From contig CP136064.1 in NCBI GenBank assembly GCA_032622095.1, positions 261,743,863 to 261,807,862 on the forward strand: DNA of 64,000 nucleotides, written 5' to 3'. Below are positions 1 through 9,982 of this stretch, piece after piece; within the stretch, counting starts at the first letter, position 1, and each line of letters starts with the position of its first letter. Origin of the DNA: Siphonodentalium dalli. Its lineage: Eukaryota; Mollusca; Scaphopoda; Gadilida; Siphonodentaliidae. Both the position numbers and the translations under genes were made by a program. The notes below the pieces were generated by a model. That model saw only the letters and a list, made by a program, of their open reading frames with translations. It made no database searches and was not told where the DNA came from.

Positions 1-1450
1 TGGGTTGATTCCCGAAAGCATGACCCCATTCAGTATGACTAAAGCTGGCGCTGTAAATATTAAGTGTTTTTGTGCAGTACAATGCAATTCGGCAGAGCTA
101 TTTAGCATGTTAATTCAGTGCAATGCATTCCGACGGCTTGCGTCCAGAAATAAATTACGTTCGTAAACCCAGTTACATTTATCATTAACCAATTGTGTTA
201 CCGTTTGGGATCGTGTCGTGAATACCTGTGAAATATAGTTTTGAGATGTGCTGACTTATACAGTGGTGGTATAATGTTAACAATTTCTGACTTCAGTTAC
301 TATGTGAACCGGGCAAGTTCTGGACTGCGAAAAACCGCTGGTGGGTGATAGTTATTTACTGAATTGTGGCAGCTGGGTTGTATTTAAGGCAGTATTTTCG
401 CGAAGTGGGCTACAACTTGACTGACTCGACTCGTGTGTTGATGTTGAAGTTAACAGTGTATCAAAACACCGATTGATTTACTTACATAAGAGGATACAAG
501 CACCAGAGTAAGTAATTCACAAGGCGTTGATGTCAACCACTAGTGACAATAATATATAAAACGTAGCTATTAGAATGTTGACAGTTTCCAGTATTTGATA
601 TTGATCTGTTCAATACAGTTGACAGTGTTCAGGGTGTTTCAAAGCACACAGTGATACGTTAAAACAAGAGGATAAATACAGTATAGTAATTCGCAACAGC
701 TTCGATGCCAACAACAATGAACTGATAGATTATTAAAATTACAACTTACTAGTACAAAAAGTTCAACTAATAATAATGAGCTATTACAATTACACGGACC
801 AATGCATCATTAATTTTCTTCAAGGATATGAGAACATTTCGCCAATCGCAAAATTATTGTCCAGTAGTTTACACCAATTTACATAGTCTGCTATTGGTTA
901 ATATAATGGTCATATCAAACTATATATGACTCACTGATGATGTAGATAGTGTTGTCTCGAAATTAAAAACTTTTTTGGCCCAAAATGTTCCGCCCAGCTG
1001 GCCACTTGAGAATTTGGACTCATTGGGGCCATTTCCCTTAATTGTTTGGACTTTGCCTAATTTCGAGGCATTTCGGACTTTTTGACCCAAATTTTGTTTG
1101 GCCCAATTTTTTTTTTATTTTTTACTTAGTATGTTCCCGTGGTCATTTGTCACATTTTCTCAATTTTTTCGGAACGAGCACAGGTTCGACACTTTTTGGA
1201 TCACTTATACGAACTCGACCCAAAAAATGTTCGGCCCAAAATGTTCCGCCCACCTGGTCACTTACGAATTTGGGGTCATTTGCCACAATTTCCGATATTT
1301 TGCGAATAAGGAATAATGAATAAGGAATAAGTAACGAAATTAACGTTGTTAACTATTACTAATATAATGAGCTATTACAATTACACGGACTGATGCATCA
1401 ATTTTCATCGTCGATGTGATAACATTGTCGCCAGTAAACAAGCTATGGCC
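1..1450. repeat. Degenerate direct repeats in AT-rich noncoding DNA
   Basis: No coding signal is visible. Three sets of diverged direct repeats can be read by eye: 445-535 resembles 618-722 (both run from GTTRACAGTGT through AAGAGGATA to a GATGYCAACCA/ACAA end); 774-860 resembles 1363-1440 (both start GAGCTATTACAATTACACGG); and 964-1045 resembles 1224-1300 (both contain GGCCCAAAATGTTCCGCCCA). Parts of 900-1440 also resemble 15,930-16,060 (TATGACTCACTGAT and CATTGTCGCCA/CGTTGTCGCCA). This is best read as an old, internally duplicated dispersed repeat. No family could be named. Confidence 0.55.
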
Positions 1451-1800
1451 CGGTTATTAGTGTAAACAATATATTTTATTCTCAATAACAAGTGTGTACA
1501 TACATATACAATTTGAATTAGAACATATATATTAGAAAATGTTAACACGTGTGTCCCAGCTTATAAGAGAAGAGAAAGGGATCTAACTGTAAGCTTTGTA
1601 AGCTTATATTTGGCATTTCCCCATTGGATATTCACATGGGTGATGACTGGTTTATCATTAATATCTAATTGAGTTATTTTTACCGCCAATTATTAATGGA
1701 TATTTATAGCTTCCTGCCTGCCCACCCCCTCAGCGCCTATGTGGCCCACATCAATTCGTTCAAGAAGACAAGGGCTACCGCACTGTTGATAATATAGTTT
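1450..1800. other. AT-rich stretch, no gene seen
   Basis: Nothing coding or clearly repetitive was recognised. It abuts the low-coordinate end of retrotransposon M and may include that element's 3' untranslated region, but the end cannot be placed. Confidence 0.4.
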
Positions 1801-1867
1801 GTTTTCTCTCAGTTAGTCGCGAATCTTTTTGTAAGTGGAATATATTTCTGTCCTCTTAGAAATATCA

Positions 1868-2232
1868 ATGCGAAGAAATGAATGTTATGATCTATTGGTA
1901 ATGACTGATCCTTTAATAAGATCATTTAAACATGGTCTGTTGCGAATATATGAATGTTATGATATATTGGTAATGACTGATCATTTAATAAGATCATTTA
2001 AACATGTTGCGAAGATATGAATGTTATGATCTATTGATAATGACTGTGATCCTTTAATAAGATCATTTAAACATGGTATGTTGCGAAGATATCAATGTTA
2101 TGATCTATTGGTAATGACTGATCCTTTAATAAGATCATTTAAACATGGTATGTTGCGAAGTTATGAATGTTATGATCTATTGGTAATGACTGATCATTTA
2201 ATAAGATCATTTAAACATGTTGCGAAGACATT
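1868..2232 (-). repeat. Five-copy tandem repeat (66-74 bp) at the 3' end of element M
   Basis: Five units share the core ATGTTATGATCTATTGGTAA, then TGACTGATCCTTTAATAAGA, then TCATTTAAACATG and TTGCGAAG. Units 1, 3 and 4 carry a short GGTMTG insertion before TTGCGAA that units 2 and 5 lack. Each unit also contains the near-palindrome ATCCTTTAATAAGATCATTTAAA. In the minus direction the array directly follows the C-terminal Cys/His coding region of M, so the end of the element's ORF has been tandemly duplicated. Short ORFs on the plus strand here simply repeat with the array and are not genes. Confidence 0.8.
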
Positions 2233-2239
2233 AATGCAT

Positions 2240-3305
2240 ACCTCTCGTTCTTTCGTGAACTTTCGACAATAAAAGAAGAAGTGTTCTGCAGTCTCTGTCA
2301 GGCCACAATAAGTACAATCGGAATTATCATGTAAGTTATTTCGGTGCAAGATCATTCCGATTGCTGCATTCGAGACGTATTCGACAGTGGATTATTTGAC
2401 TTTGCCGTGTATATGCATTCTCGTAGAATTGTGGAGGTTCTATGCAATCTTTGTTCAGGATTTTTTTTATTCGGAAATCGATTCGCACATTTTCGCTTCG
2501 TCTGATAATTCATTCCAAAGTTTAATAGAATGTGGTATGAATGATTTTGTATAGAGATAGAAAAGCGAAAGGGAGGTCTTAGGTTATCGTGTCTGAATGG
2601 ATATCCACTTGAAGTTGTTGAATCACTTGGGACATAGTTATATAGATATTGTGGGGTTGATTTTCTCGTCATTTTATCAAATTGGGCAAGTTTTTTTTTC
2701 TCTCGCCTTTTCGATAGTTTCTGCCTTCCAATTTATATCAATAATTCATTCATATTACAACTCGGAGGAGCCCCAGTTATTGTATGTGCTGCATCATATT
2801 ATATATCTTCTAATAATTGTGATTATTCAGCCGTGCAATTGTCCCACACAGAGGAGCATATTCCAAGATGATAGGTAAATTCGTTCTAATGTTCTCCTAT
2901 CTAGGGCATATTTATTCTACCTAAGTATGTATAATCGTTGTGAGGTTCGCTCTTCAATATCTTCGATGTGATTTTTCCACCTCTCTTCATCATTGAATGT
3001 CAGTCCTAGATGCTTATGTTCAGTCACCTCTATGATATATTCTCCTGCCATCCTAAGGGGTGGGTGATCTTCAATAATATTCTTCCGTGATACTAAGATA
3101 GACTCTGTTTTCAATGGGTTAAATTTAACGGCCCAGATTTGAGATCATTCATATATTCGCTGTATCTATTGGTTAATTACATTGGTAGCAAGGGTGGGGC
3201 AACGACAATAAAAAGGGTAGTATCGTCCGCAAATAGGCGAATATTGCTATTTACCCCTCCAACAACATCATTTATGTAGACAATAAAGAGAGAGATCATT
3301 GTAGA
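2240..3305 (-). pseudogene. Element M, 3' half: RT motif C, thumb and C-terminal region
   Basis: Minus-strand translation gives LFIVYINDVVGG followed by IRLFADDTTLF (RT motif C, FADD), then a thumb segment with KTESILVSRK and HKHLGLTF (3114-2917), then a poorly conserved region with IRPILEYAPLCWD (about 2890) and a long C-terminal part (2672-2352). It ends in a Cys/His cluster, DCTYCGLTETAEHFFFYC (about 2325-2260), a pattern common at the C-terminus of CR1/Jockey-like polymerases. Reading frames change several times and contain stops. The segment continues the ORF that stops at 7993, so it was once joined to the 5' half. Confidence 0.85.
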
Positions 3306-3308
3306 TGT

Positions 3309-3692
3309 TTGTGAAGATATCAAGAAAAATGTTATATTGGGAATGAAGGACGAACTTGTCAAATCAGTTAAACATGACTTGGTTGCCGAGATACGTAAAA
3401 CTATCGCCACATCAACAGTGAGCATGAATTCAGCAGACCTTACAAAGGAGGTTCAAATTCAAGAGGTCGGTAATGACAGGTATATCCCACCTCGACAATC
3501 TGGGATATGATATTTCCCTCCGCCTACAGCAAAGGCTGAAGAATATGAGTATAGATCCCCAAGGATACCGAATGCAGAAATTTCGCATCGACAAAATATC
3601 CCTGGAGAAAACGAGAGAATAAAGCACAATGATATTTATAACAGCTATAAACCTACGTATGCTGAGACATTAAAAACAGTTCAGAACTAGAA
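3309..3692 (+). pseudogene. Element P ORF1, N-terminal part (broken)
   Basis: Plus-strand codons from about 3309 read as a charged, helix-rich segment (DVCEDIKKNV, then MKDELVKSVKHDLVAEIRKT), then NDRYIPPRQSG and a stop at about 3508. After a shift of frame the reading continues as YFPPPTAKAEE ... NERIKHNDIYNSYKPTYAETLKTVQN and stops at 3688. The charged, heptad-like composition fits the coiled-coil part of a non-LTR ORF1, placed upstream of the RRM-like module at 4688. It is assigned to ORF1 by position and composition, not by a conserved motif. At least one frameshift separates the two pieces. Confidence 0.5.
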
Positions 3693-4687
3693 TGCACTCA
3701 GAGAGATGCCAACGTGCGCAAAAATGTAATAAAAATAATTTCACTGTATTTTATTTAATTTATTTAATTTAATTTAATGTTAGCAAAAAAAGACAATTAC
3801 CATTTCTCATTTCATCACAGATAAAAGGCGAATTACTATATTAATCATTTAATTAATTAAAACCAATTCCATGTTGCCGAAAGGAAGATACTTTAATATC
3901 GATTACATTTTTTTCAGCGGCAAATTTTCATTTTCATTTTCCGATAGTCAAAGTTAACCAAAGGAGCAATTATAAGAAATAATTAATACTATTTGTGTAA
4001 ATATTGATAGCAGCCAATATGCAACAATAAATATAAATAATTAATCAATAATTAATCAATAACGATCATTTTATGTAATAATAAACTCTTTAAACGGTGT
4101 TTGTGTCAACAAATGCGTTTTGTTTTGTGTTACGTCATATTTGACCAGACACTCGGCTGAAGGTTAGGCTATTCAGCCTATTGCGTCGAATTACGAAATC
4201 GCGTTTTGAATGTCTTTCTTTCCCCGCACGATAAAAAGAGGTCTTCGCACGAACCAAAAATGATAAAACTTCCCAATTATAAGTAAAAATACCCAAATGA
4301 AGGAGTCTATGTAGGTCCCGAAGGAGTCTATAGACTCTTTGATGTAGAGTTCTGATGGAGAAAATGTAGGTCGATCTATTTTTGTCATAACTCTGACGTA
4401 TTTTGACCTGGGAGAAAAAATCGAAATCGAGGCTCACTACGAGCATGCCAGTTTTAAATATAGAAACAGGGAATCCCGGCAAATGACGATATCGGCGACC
4501 AACAAATAATCGAAAACAACACATAAAATAAACATAGCAAAAACGCGGCACAGTAAAAATGTCAGAACGCCACGAGGTTTTACGTCGTTTTTGGTGACGT
4601 CATGGAGTGAAACGGAGTAGGGCGACACCAACGTACGAATCCGTCTGATCGCCATACTGTTGCGCGAACGCACGTAATAATACGAAC
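3692..4687. other. AT-rich insert between the two ORF1 pieces of element P
   Basis: About 1 kb of mostly AT-rich sequence with no sustained reading frame lies between the coiled-coil-like and RRM-like ORF1 pieces. It holds TTTAATT-type tracts (3750-3790, 4020-4060) and a more mixed-composition part (4130-4690). The simplest explanation is another insertion into ORF1, but I found no terminal repeats or target-site duplication, so a decayed ORF1 or an alternative promoter/5' region cannot be excluded. Confidence 0.35.
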
Positions 4688-5098
4688 GTGAGGCTGGATT
4701 TTCAGAGAAATAATGATTTCCAGAATGTGCAAAGAAGCAAGAACAAGAAGCCACCGATCATAGGAACATCGAGTAATGTCGCATTAAAGACTGTGAATAC
4801 AGATCGCCCGGGAATGGTGTTTATTTCAAGACTAGAGCCGAAAACGACCGAAAAAGATGTAAAAACATACGTCGATGGAACATTTCGCACATCTGTAATG
4901 AAATGTGCGAAATTGGACACAAGATATGACACTTATTCGTCATTCAAAATCGAGGTTGAGAATCAGGAAAAAATGAAGGAAATCTTGAACGGTGCGCTTT
5001 GGCCTAGGAACACTCTCATTCGTCCATTTTTCGAGAGAAGGTCTTATAAATCTAGCAATAGATACTGGGAGAACCCGACGAAGGAACCGTGGTCATAA
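4688..5098 (+). pseudogene. Element P ORF1, RRM-like C-terminal module
   Basis: The reading frame contains GMVFISRLEPKTTEKDVKTY, then CAKLDTRYDTYSSFKIEV and LWPRNTLIRPFFERR, ending at TAA 5096-5098. This order (V-F-I/V-S-R-L, then K-L-x-T-x-Y-x-T-Y-S-S-F, then L-W-P-x-x-x-x-I/V-R-x-F) is the usual signature of the RNA-binding ORF1 module in many invertebrate non-LTR elements that precede an APE/RT ORF2. It probably binds element RNA in the ribonucleoprotein. The apparent start at 4688 is a GTG that merely opens the frame; the true upstream coding sequence is probably separated by the 3692-4687 insert. Only a few bases separate it from ORF2. Confidence 0.75.
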
Positions 5099-5104
5099 TA
5101 ACAT

Positions 5105-7678
5105 CGAAATTGGAGACTTAAAAATTGCATCATATAACTGTAAATCGATCAAATCGTCCATGATTACAGTTAACGATCTGTGTAATAAATGTGCATACTA
5201 CTTCTACAGTAGCACTGGTTATTGAAAAGTGAATTACATTTATTACGTGCCATACATAAAGATTTCGAGGCAAGCGGAGTGTCTGCCATTGACTGTCGAA
5301 AAGAGATCATGGTTGGTCGGCCATTTGGAGGCATAGCCATAATGTGAAAAAAATCATTTGGCAATAAGGTTGGTTTTGTAACATACGAAGATTCGAGAAT
5401 AGTGAAAACTGAATCTACATCAATTCTAATTCTCTGTGTGTATCTTCCAGTCGACGAAGCGAGTACCGCCGAGTTATATGCTGATTACCTTGGCAAAATC
5501 AATGCAATCATACAAGAGGCTAATACTAGCAATATTCTTATCTTCGGCGATTTTAATGCATGTGCTATCAGGAAGACGGGTAATATGAGTCAGTTGTTGG
5601 AATTCTGCGAAGAATCATCTTTAGTATTATCGGATGTCAATTTCGTTGGAACTGCGTCTAACATATTCACGTTTCTCAGTTCAGCACACGGTTCAGTGTC
5701 ATGGCTGGATCATTGTATAACTACCAAGTCAATGGACTCAGCTGTCTGTTCAATGAAGGTAGATTACGATTACATGACATCTGACTACTTCCCTTTGGTC
5801 GTTTCGTTGAAATCACAACTTTTCCCAAGGTATAATCAATATACGCCTTATGCGACAACAGAACATAAGATAAATTGGAAACGAGCCTATGCAGAGCAAA
5901 TGGAAAAATACATAAATCTTTCTGGGCAGTTATTGAAGAAAATTCACATCGGAGTGCTAACGGAAGATTCTGATGACGAAAACATTCCCGACATGAAAGA
6001 AAGAATTTCGATTCGGATTAATGAAGTTTATCAACAAATTGTTAGTGCTTTAAAGGAATCAGCTACCAAGTCCGTCTTAGTAGATAGAAATGGTACAGGC
6101 AGGTTTCCTTTCGTACCCGGATGGAATGCCTATGTGAAGCGATTACATGAAAAAGCAAGGGACACCTTCATTACATGGGTAAACCAGGGGCGACCTAGAC
6201 ATGGATACATTTATGAAAGAATGTATCGATGTCGATCAATGCTTAAATCATCTCTAAGGAAATGCAAATCTAATGTTGAGCAGCTAAAAGCCAACGAATT
6301 AGCTAAACACCTGGATAGCAAAGATATGAATTCTTTTTGGAAATGTGTCTCAAACGGAACAAGATGCAGTAATGCAACTTCGGTTGGTGGGTCTAATGGC
6401 GAAGTAGAAGTTTCAGAAATGTGGGGAGATCATTTCAGACAAATTTGTTCTAGCAACGAAGAACCATCGAGCATCCTTCAAGGACACTCGATTGGTAACA
6501 GCTTTGATTCTTTGCATGATGATTCAGTAGTGCAGATCAACGAAACCGAGATTATAGAGGCAGTGAACAAACTCAAGGATGGTAAATCCTCTGGTCCAGA
6601 TGGTATAACGGTGGAACATCTTAAATACTGCGACAAATTTATTCTCAAGTGTCTCATCGCTGTTATGGGTGCTATAATTAAGCATGGACATCTTCCACCT
6701 GACATGCTGAAAGTGACGATCGTGCCGATTCTAAAAAGTAAAATAGGGAATGTTGCAGACAAAGATAATTATCGCCCAGTGGCGTTATCGTGCGTTATGT
6801 CGAAAGTTTTAGAAAATATATTTTTGAGTAGAATTTCAGAGCAGCTGTATACAACAGACAACCAGTTTGGATTCAAGAGACAACACTCGACAGACGGTTG
6901 TATATTCACACTGAAAGAAGTAATAAGGCACTACACTTCAAAGAACACTCCAGTATTCGTCTGCGTTTTGGATGCACGTAAAGCTTTCGATCGAGTAAAT
7001 CAAGAAAAACTATTACATCTTCTGGAGAAACGATCGGTTCCACCGGCAATTATTCGCATTCTCAGAAACTGGTTCATGAATCAGAGATACAATGTAAGAT
7101 GGGGACAATCGTACTCAACTTTTTTCAGGCCTACTAGTGGTGTTCGTCAGGGAGTAACATTGAGTCCTCACCTATTCAACATTTACACGAACGAGATAAG
7201 CCATAGGCTCAACACCAGTAATGCGGGTTGTATGATTGGTAATGTGAAAATTAATCATTTGTCTTGTGCAGATGATATGTGTATTATGGCTCCATCTCTA
7301 GAAGGACTACGTCGATTATTGAGAATATGTGAGCAAGAGGCTAATGCTATTTATTTGGCATATAACAACCAAAAGACGATTGGGGTGGCTTTCATTCCAA
7401 AATCCCTGCACATTCGGACATTTCCAAAACTCATATTAAACGACACTGAACTCAAGTTCGTTTCGCCTTATAAGTATCTTGGTCACATACTCAATGTAGA
7501 TTTTTCTGATAATGATGACATTATGCGCCAGTATCGTTCTATCTGCACACGTTCAAATATACTCATAAGAAAGTTTTACAGATGTTCACTTGATGTTAAG
7601 AAATATATATTCCAAATGTATGTATCACCATTATATTGTGCTCATCTTTGGCTTAACTATACCAGCAAATGTTTTTAA
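5105..7678 (+). pseudogene. Element P ORF2: APE endonuclease plus reverse transcriptase, inactivated
   Basis: Starts with IASYNCKSIKSS (endonuclease motif I). A one-base loss near 5193 shifts the frame; then the conserved LQEHWL motif reads LQ-stop-HWL (TAG 5210-5212), removing the catalytic Glu. A second stop, TGA 5345-5347, replaces the Trp of AIMW. From 5348 the frame stays open to 7678: FGDFNA (residues about 48-53 of the open part), SWLDHCITT, and SDYFPLV, where the catalytic His of SDH is Tyr. The RT follows: DGKSSGPDGI, NYRPVALSCVMSK, motif A VLDARKAFDR (about 6968), motif B SGVRQGVTLSPHLFN, motif C CADD (7265-7276, Cys for the usual Tyr/Phe), and KYLGHIL. The C-terminal end decays after AHLWLNYT. 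Activity is not possible without repair. Family is probably CR1/L2-like. Confidence 0.9.
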
Positions 7679-7966
7679 AAACTCACTGTTTGTTTCAACA
7701 ATGCTTAAATAAAGTTTATTGGGTATGAAAGGTCATGTAGTGCGAGTGGGGTGTTTGTAAGAGATAGCATGTTTTCCTTAGCAATGTTGATACGAAAGTG
7801 TGTGTATGCATCGAGAGAGTTTTTACATCGGGTAACGAGTTGTTAAATGCTATATGTCAATCAGATATTATTACAAGTCTGATTTATTCCTTCATTGGAA
7901 CCAAATTCTATATATGTAATTGTATGTATGATTTCCATATATGGGCATACCTTGCCTGAAATAAAC

Positions 7967-7990
7967 AATAATAATAATAATAATAATAAG
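7967..7990 (+). repeat. AAT trinucleotide 3' tail of element P
   Basis: A run of about seven AAT/ATA units directly follows the decayed 3' end of P (CCTGAAATAAAC). Short microsatellite tails instead of poly(A) are typical of several CR1/RTE-type non-LTR families. The sequence immediately after it (GACCCAAGCTGAAACAGG) is RT coding sequence of element M on the opposite strand, so the tail fixes the insertion point. Confidence 0.8.
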
Positions 7991-7992
7991 GA

Positions 7993-8600
7993 CCCAAGCT
8001 GAAACAGGCACCCAACTAGAGCTCGCCCCATTGATTGTAACTCTCTACCCTCTAGATACAAGGTAATTCTCAAGAAGTGTATACCTATTTCTTGTTATCC
8101 CATTATTTTCAATTTAAAGGGCAGTCCTCGATGACAGACCTTATCAAAAGATTTACTAATATCGCAACAAAACATATCTTATATCTTTCCCCTCATCTAG
8201 CGATGATATGATACAGCGATATATGTCGATTAATTGAAATACAGTAATGTCGTTGGGAGTAAATCCTAATTGCAGGTCGGACAACAATTTGTTTGCAAGC
8301 AAATAGTCTGACAGACGACGGTATATGCATTTTTCAAAGATTTTATAGAGGCAACTCAGAAGAGAAACAGGGCGATAGTTTGACGGTATACAAGGATCAT
8401 ATTTTTAAAAGATTGTACATACATTTGCCTTCTTCCACTCAATGGGAAAGTATGCTAAACAAATAATAAAAATAAATCTTAATGGTGTAGTTAAAGAATA
8501 TGCACAGTTTTTCAATACATTTGGGCTTATGTCATCCTAACCAGAGGCTGTTGTCTTGATTGACCGTAGGCATTTGTGAACAAGTTCGTTATCAATTTCT
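7993..8600 (-). pseudogene. Element M RT, 5' part (fingers to motif B region)
   Basis: Minus-strand reading gives PSNYRPVSLLSCLYKIFEKC (about 8390-8330), QLGFTPNDITVFQLI, then after a frameshift FCCDISKSFDKVCHRGL (motif A, catalytic Asp present, about 8160-8110), and after another shift RVTINGASSSWVPVSAWV, which stops at 7993. The next expected residues (motif B, GVPQGSxLGPLLF) are absent here, but the following LFIVYIND appears near 3290. That fit is the main evidence that P inserted into M. At least two frameshifts lie in this segment. Confidence 0.85.
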
Positions 8601-9792
8601 ATGTCACTTACATGTAGTTCGCTTTCTGTTTACTTGTCAAAGCGAGGTAACTCTATATCCCTTTCATTTGGCAGTGACGAAAAAGAACAAAATTCTTTGT
8701 CAAAGGTGTTGGCTTTTTGTAAATTGTCATTTATCACTTCATCGCTAAATATGAGTGCTGGTATAAGCTTCGGTTCCGGTTTCATTGATGTGTTCAAAGT
8801 TTTCCACCAAAGTGAGGACTCAGTGAAGCAACTTCCCAATATACTCTGGGTTTTGGTGCAATAAGATTGTTTGGCCCGGCTGATAGCCGAAATAACAACA
8901 TTTCGTTGTGGTTTATATTTTGCCCAATAATCATGAGAACATTTCCGTTTGGCTGCCTTTTATAATTGTTTTCACTACCTTATCATACCACGGATTTCGT
9001 AAATCATCCATTCGTTTTCATTTTGGCGAATAGTTACTTGTTTGTTTGGTATACATTGCAAATTTATTTCATTTATTTTATTTGTCAATATATTCGCTAA
9101 TTCGATGTATGAGATATTAGATAGTTCTCTCTCGTAATTCCAATTTTCAAATTCGGCATTCATTGCATTATAATCTGCTCTTGAGTAGTCCCATACCTTC
9201 CTTTCCACTCGATATCTCTATGCGAAAATTGAAATACATCACTATTGGACAGTCAATAACTTCGCTATGTTTAACAAATTGTCTTTGGTTTGTTAAAAAT
9301 AAGTCTATGAGAGAAGATGAACTCTCTGTAAAATGAGTTGGATCTTTGATAAACTGTTGCATTCCGAAACGATTACGATTTTACATATTTTGATTCAGAT
9401 GGCAGTTGATTGGAATTGAAGTCGCCAGTTAGAATCACGTGACGAATAACTTCCCTGTCTCCATGGGCCATATCCATATGCGAATATATTTTCACTCTTG
9501 TATCTACTGGTAGATTTGGAGGTTTGTATAATGTACCAAGTAAAAACTTTTTTGATGAGGAAAGCATGACTTCCACCCAGATGCATTTGATTACCGGAGT
9601 TTCTAGATCAGCACGTCTCCTAAAATAGTACGAATCCATTATATACACAGCAACTCCTCCTCCCAATGTGGGTCTATTTAATCTATCTGGGGCATGGAAC
9701 CCGCCTATAATCAGTTTCGCATTCGAAGTTTGTTCAGTGAGCCCGGTTTCAGTGAATGAGAAAATATCGTAACTAGATGCTTCTACCGCCAC
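8600..9792 (-). pseudogene. Element M APE endonuclease and linker
   Basis: Minus-strand pieces: 9792-9373 begins ASSYDIFSFTETGL (endonuclease motif with the catalytic Glu in SFTET), then GGGVAVYI, LGTLYKPPN and LTGDFNSNQ (GDFN). 9362-9168 holds SSSLIDLFLTNQ, then VIDCPIV. 9208-8975 holds RKVWDYSRADYNAMN. 8839-8630 holds LWWKTLNTSM. Their order matches the APE domain and the linker before RT. The first endonuclease motif (LNVRSL-like) is missing, because the ORF jumps from the 2A-like region to this point with stops between, and the final SDH catalytic motif is not recognisable. Inactive. Confidence 0.85.
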
Positions 9793-9829
9793 AACGTCTA
9801 ATTTTCATAGTTATCTGCGGTAGGACCTG

Positions 9830-9965
9830 GATTATTTTGTATATCAAATACTCGATTTATTAATCCAATTATGGTAAGTGCAATAGTTCTGGAATGATAT
9901 GTAACATCGCGACGTTTCCTTCGCATGTATTTCTGAAGTAACGCCCTATATGTTTTATTTTTCAT
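9830..9965 (-). pseudogene. Element M N-terminal leader with a 2A-like motif
   Basis: On the minus strand, ATG at 9965-9963 opens MKNKTYRALLQKYMRRKRRD, a hydrophobic stretch follows (TIALTIIGLINRVF), and then DIQNNPGP. The 2A ribosome-skipping consensus is D-x-E-x-N-P-G-P after a hydrophobic lead; here D, N-P-G-P and the spacing are kept and the Glu is Gln. Short N-terminal 2A-like leaders are known in several APE non-LTR elements of marine invertebrates. The frame stops soon after (about 9810), before the endonuclease piece at 9792, which points to a small internal deletion. Confidence 0.6.
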
Positions 9966-9982
9966 TTTGGAATGTTTAGTTT

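Larger units (their letters stand above)
3309..7990 (+). mobile_element. Element P: nested plus-strand non-LTR retrotransposon
   Basis: A plus-strand non-LTR element with an ORF1 remnant (3309-3690 and 4688-5098), an ORF2 with APE endonuclease and reverse transcriptase (about 5105-7678 plus decayed codons to about 7960), and a 3' tail of AAT trinucleotides at about 7967-7990. The AAT tail ends exactly where minus-strand element M resumes, inside the RT of M. The 5' boundary near 3309 is inferred from where M coding stops and P-like coding begins. No clear target-site duplication was found; up to about 20 bases of M may be missing or diverged at the junction. All ORFs are broken. Confidence 0.85.
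1800..9965 (-). mobile_element. Element M: APE-type non-LTR retrotransposon, split by element P
   Basis: Read on the minus strand, pieces of one non-LTR retrotransposon appear in the correct order: a short N-terminal region with a 2A-like motif (9965-9830), an APE endonuclease (9792-9170), a linker (about 9210-8600), RT fingers and motif A (about 8560-8080), then an interruption by the plus-strand element P (about 3309-7990), then RT motif C FADDTTLF (about 3300-3180), RT thumb (3114-2917), and a C-terminal region with a Cys/His motif (about 2900-2240). Without P it would be about 3.5 kb, usual for CR1/Jockey-group elements. It has several frameshifts and stops, so it is not active. The 3' limit near 1.8 kb is inferred. 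Confidence 0.85.

Noticed and set aside
1868-2232. Possible plus-strand repeat protein (61 and 64 codons)
   Set aside because: The array is the duplicated 3' end of a minus-strand retrotransposon; the plus-strand frames are interrupted and have no start context.
6478-6762. 94-codon minus-strand ORF
   Set aside because: It is antisense to the reverse transcriptase of element P and is a shadow frame.
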